A stretch of DNA of 64,000 nt from Sipunculus nudus. Taxonomy: Eukaryota > Annelida > Sipuncula > Golfingiida > Sipunculidae. Position 1 is the stretch's first letter. Each line of letters opens with the position of its first letter. Positions 62,581 through 64,000 of the stretch are shown here, in pieces. The notes under the pieces are model-generated. The model made no database searches. It saw nothing but the letters and a program-made list of their open reading frames with translations, and was not told the origin of the DNA. The DNA lies in the NCBI GenBank assembly GCA_026874595.1, contig CM049313.1:63556159-63620158 (forward strand). The letters run 5' to 3'. Position numbers and translations under genes: made by a program.

Positions 62581-63505
62581 CTAGACATTTCTTGGCACGG
62601 CAGGTGCCAGAGTATCCCCAGACATAATACGCCCCCCCCCCCTTTAAGAATAGGCCCCCATTTTTAGCAGCATATACTGACACTTGGCAAGCAATTATTG
62701 TTTCTTCCATCTATCAATCCACAATCTTTTTGAAGATGTTGGTCCTGTGACCTTGACCTTTGACCTCATGACCCCAAAATCAATTGGGGTCTTGCTTTTT
62801 CAATGGGACATATATAAGTCAAGTTTGAAATCTATACATCAATAAAAGCAGGAATTATCATCCAGAAACTAATTTTTTGACAGATAGCTCCTGTGGCCTT
62901 GACCTTTGACCTTGTGACCCCAAAATTGATATGGATCATCCACTATTGGCAAGTTTGGCTTAAAATGCATCCACAGTTTCTTTTAAGATGCGAGTCCAGT
63001 GACCTTGACCTTTGACCTCATGTCCCTAGATCCTATAGGGTTCTTACTTTAGTGGTGGGCCATACATAAGTCACGTTTGAAATCCATATGGCTATCAACA
63101 CTGGAGATATCATAAGAGGTGTGTGATTTTCACCAAATATGGACACATTAAAGGTCAAGAAAAGGAAAATAGGTGGCGCCACCAGTTTCAGGTATATCAC
63201 AAGGCTTTCCAAGATCTACGGTCACCTTGATTTTTGGACCAGTCCATGCAAGCTTACTTGAGATATTTAAGAATTTGTGTTATTTTCAGCAAAAATGGAC
63301 CTATTCAAGGTCAAGGTCACTCTCCTAGCATAGGTCATGACCCCATTTTATATAGGCTTCGTCCCCTTACCTATATCTATACCAATGTAAAGTTTGAAAA
63401 AGATCAGTGAAATATTTTTAGAGTTATCCAGCTCACAAGGTTTTTCTGCGGCGGCAGCGGGACTGTCGTGAAACCATAGTATCCCGACTTTGTCTGGGGA
63501 TACAA
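62581..63505 (+). mobile_element. Type-C Helitron-like element
   Basis: It begins ctagacatttcttggcacgg. GTATCCCCAGAC (62612-62623) and its exact reverse complement GTCTGGGGATAC (63492-63503) form a perfect 12-bp subterminal inverted repeat. The 3' copy is also the right arm of the terminal hairpin. Three units of about 110-145 bp carry TGACCTTTGACCT, and one ggtggcgccacc lies at about 63173. It ends gatacaa like type B. Confidence 0.78.
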
Positions 63506-64000
63506 TAACATTTTATTAATCTATAGTCTGCCTTACCACCTGTTTTTTGTAGATATTTTCTTATCAGTTAATATTTTGCAATAATTTCCTAAAAAACTAC
63601 ATATGAAAGTGACAACCTAATAAGGCAATTAAAAATTTTACAAAAAAATCCCCAGTTCATGTTTCACAACTAATTAGTCTCTTCACAATGACCTAGCAGA
63701 TAGGATGTATCCCTGAATAAGTTGTATCTTTGATTCAGCTGGATATATTTTTTTGGAGTGTTAACATGGCATCGACCTCTCAGCAGCTGTCATCTGAGGC
63801 TGTTTTTGCATGTGACCAGTGATCTTGACAGCCATAAGTGGGTCTGATATGTTGTAAAATGTAGAATGATTTCTCATAATTTTAAATAATTCTGTTTCTT
63901 AAATAAGGGGTAAGTAGGGGTACTTTAACCCTCTACTCCACCCTATCATTGCTTCCCTTGAAATGTAACTTACAAAAATTTTCATAGCAAAAAAAAATAG

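Larger units (their letters stand above)
46744..64000 (-). other. SCAPER: SCAPER intron upstream of exon 1 (at least 17 kb)
   Basis: No further exon seen, in particular nothing like the SCAPER C2H2 finger block. It holds a MITE (47110-47276), an AT microsatellite (48627-48681), a SINE head (50246-50325), a GC-rich island (50840-51660), a minisatellite (52600-53120), a SINE (58335-58480) and a type-C element (62581-63505). Stretches 47280-50240, 53130-58330, 58480-62580 and 63506-64000 have nothing I can support. One plus-strand 61-residue frame (57779-57964) has no recognisable relative. Confidence 0.65.

Overview
The window looks like AT-rich nuclear DNA of a marine invertebrate, most likely a bivalve mollusc. 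This is an inference from the intron-rich gene structure, the divergence of the one recognisable protein from vertebrates, and tandem-core rolling-circle-type repeats plus tRNA-derived SINEs of the kind reported from molluscs. No bacterial genes, operons, rRNA genes or CRISPR arrays are present. Almost all short open reading frames are chance frames inside introns and repeats.

One gene is supported: a minus-strand SCAPER orthologue (S-phase cyclin A-associated protein in the ER), crossing the whole window. Eight exons in the order 46678-46743, 37438-37564, 29469-29587, 28599-28722, 17325-17554, 16333-16482, 14921-15152 and 14415-14564 join in one open frame of 399 complete codons. All have AG/GT splice borders and consistent phases, and they cover the conserved C-terminal third of SCAPER. 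The zinc finger and N-terminal exons must lie beyond position 64000, and the last exon(s) before position 1. Intron sizes range from 356 bp to more than 17 kb.

The introns are full of mobile DNA. (1) At least five families share the architecture of non-autonomous Helitron/Helentron elements: no target duplication, a hairpin near the 3' end, and short subterminal inverted repeats. Type A/E begins near a GACCCATGGGTC palindrome and ends GAGCTAA; types B, C and D begin with CTAGA; a short type G is also present. They are nested up to three deep (30 to 35 kb), and several carry the 12-bp palindrome GGTGGCGCCACC in their core repeats. (2) A tandem TRIM-like retroelement (40329-41025) has three short LTRs, a tRNA-Pro-like primer site and purine tracts, and each LTR contains tRNA-like A and B boxes. 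(3) There is a 516-bp hAT-like element with an 8-bp target duplication, a 1.55-kb TIR element with a 79-bp tandem array, and a 1.4-kb TIR element beginning ACCGTAAAATC. (4) SINE fragments, microsatellites and minisatellites are also present.

Five unusually GC-rich, apparently single-copy intronic islands (15.4-16.0, 39.4-40.0, 43.9-44.2, 45.6-46.1 and 50.8-51.7 kb) are candidate regulatory elements. SCAPER introns are known in other animals to hold enhancers of the neighbouring Islet gene. Several repeat families also carry near-perfect nuclear-receptor sites, so the locus may be a regulatory block reshaped by transposons.
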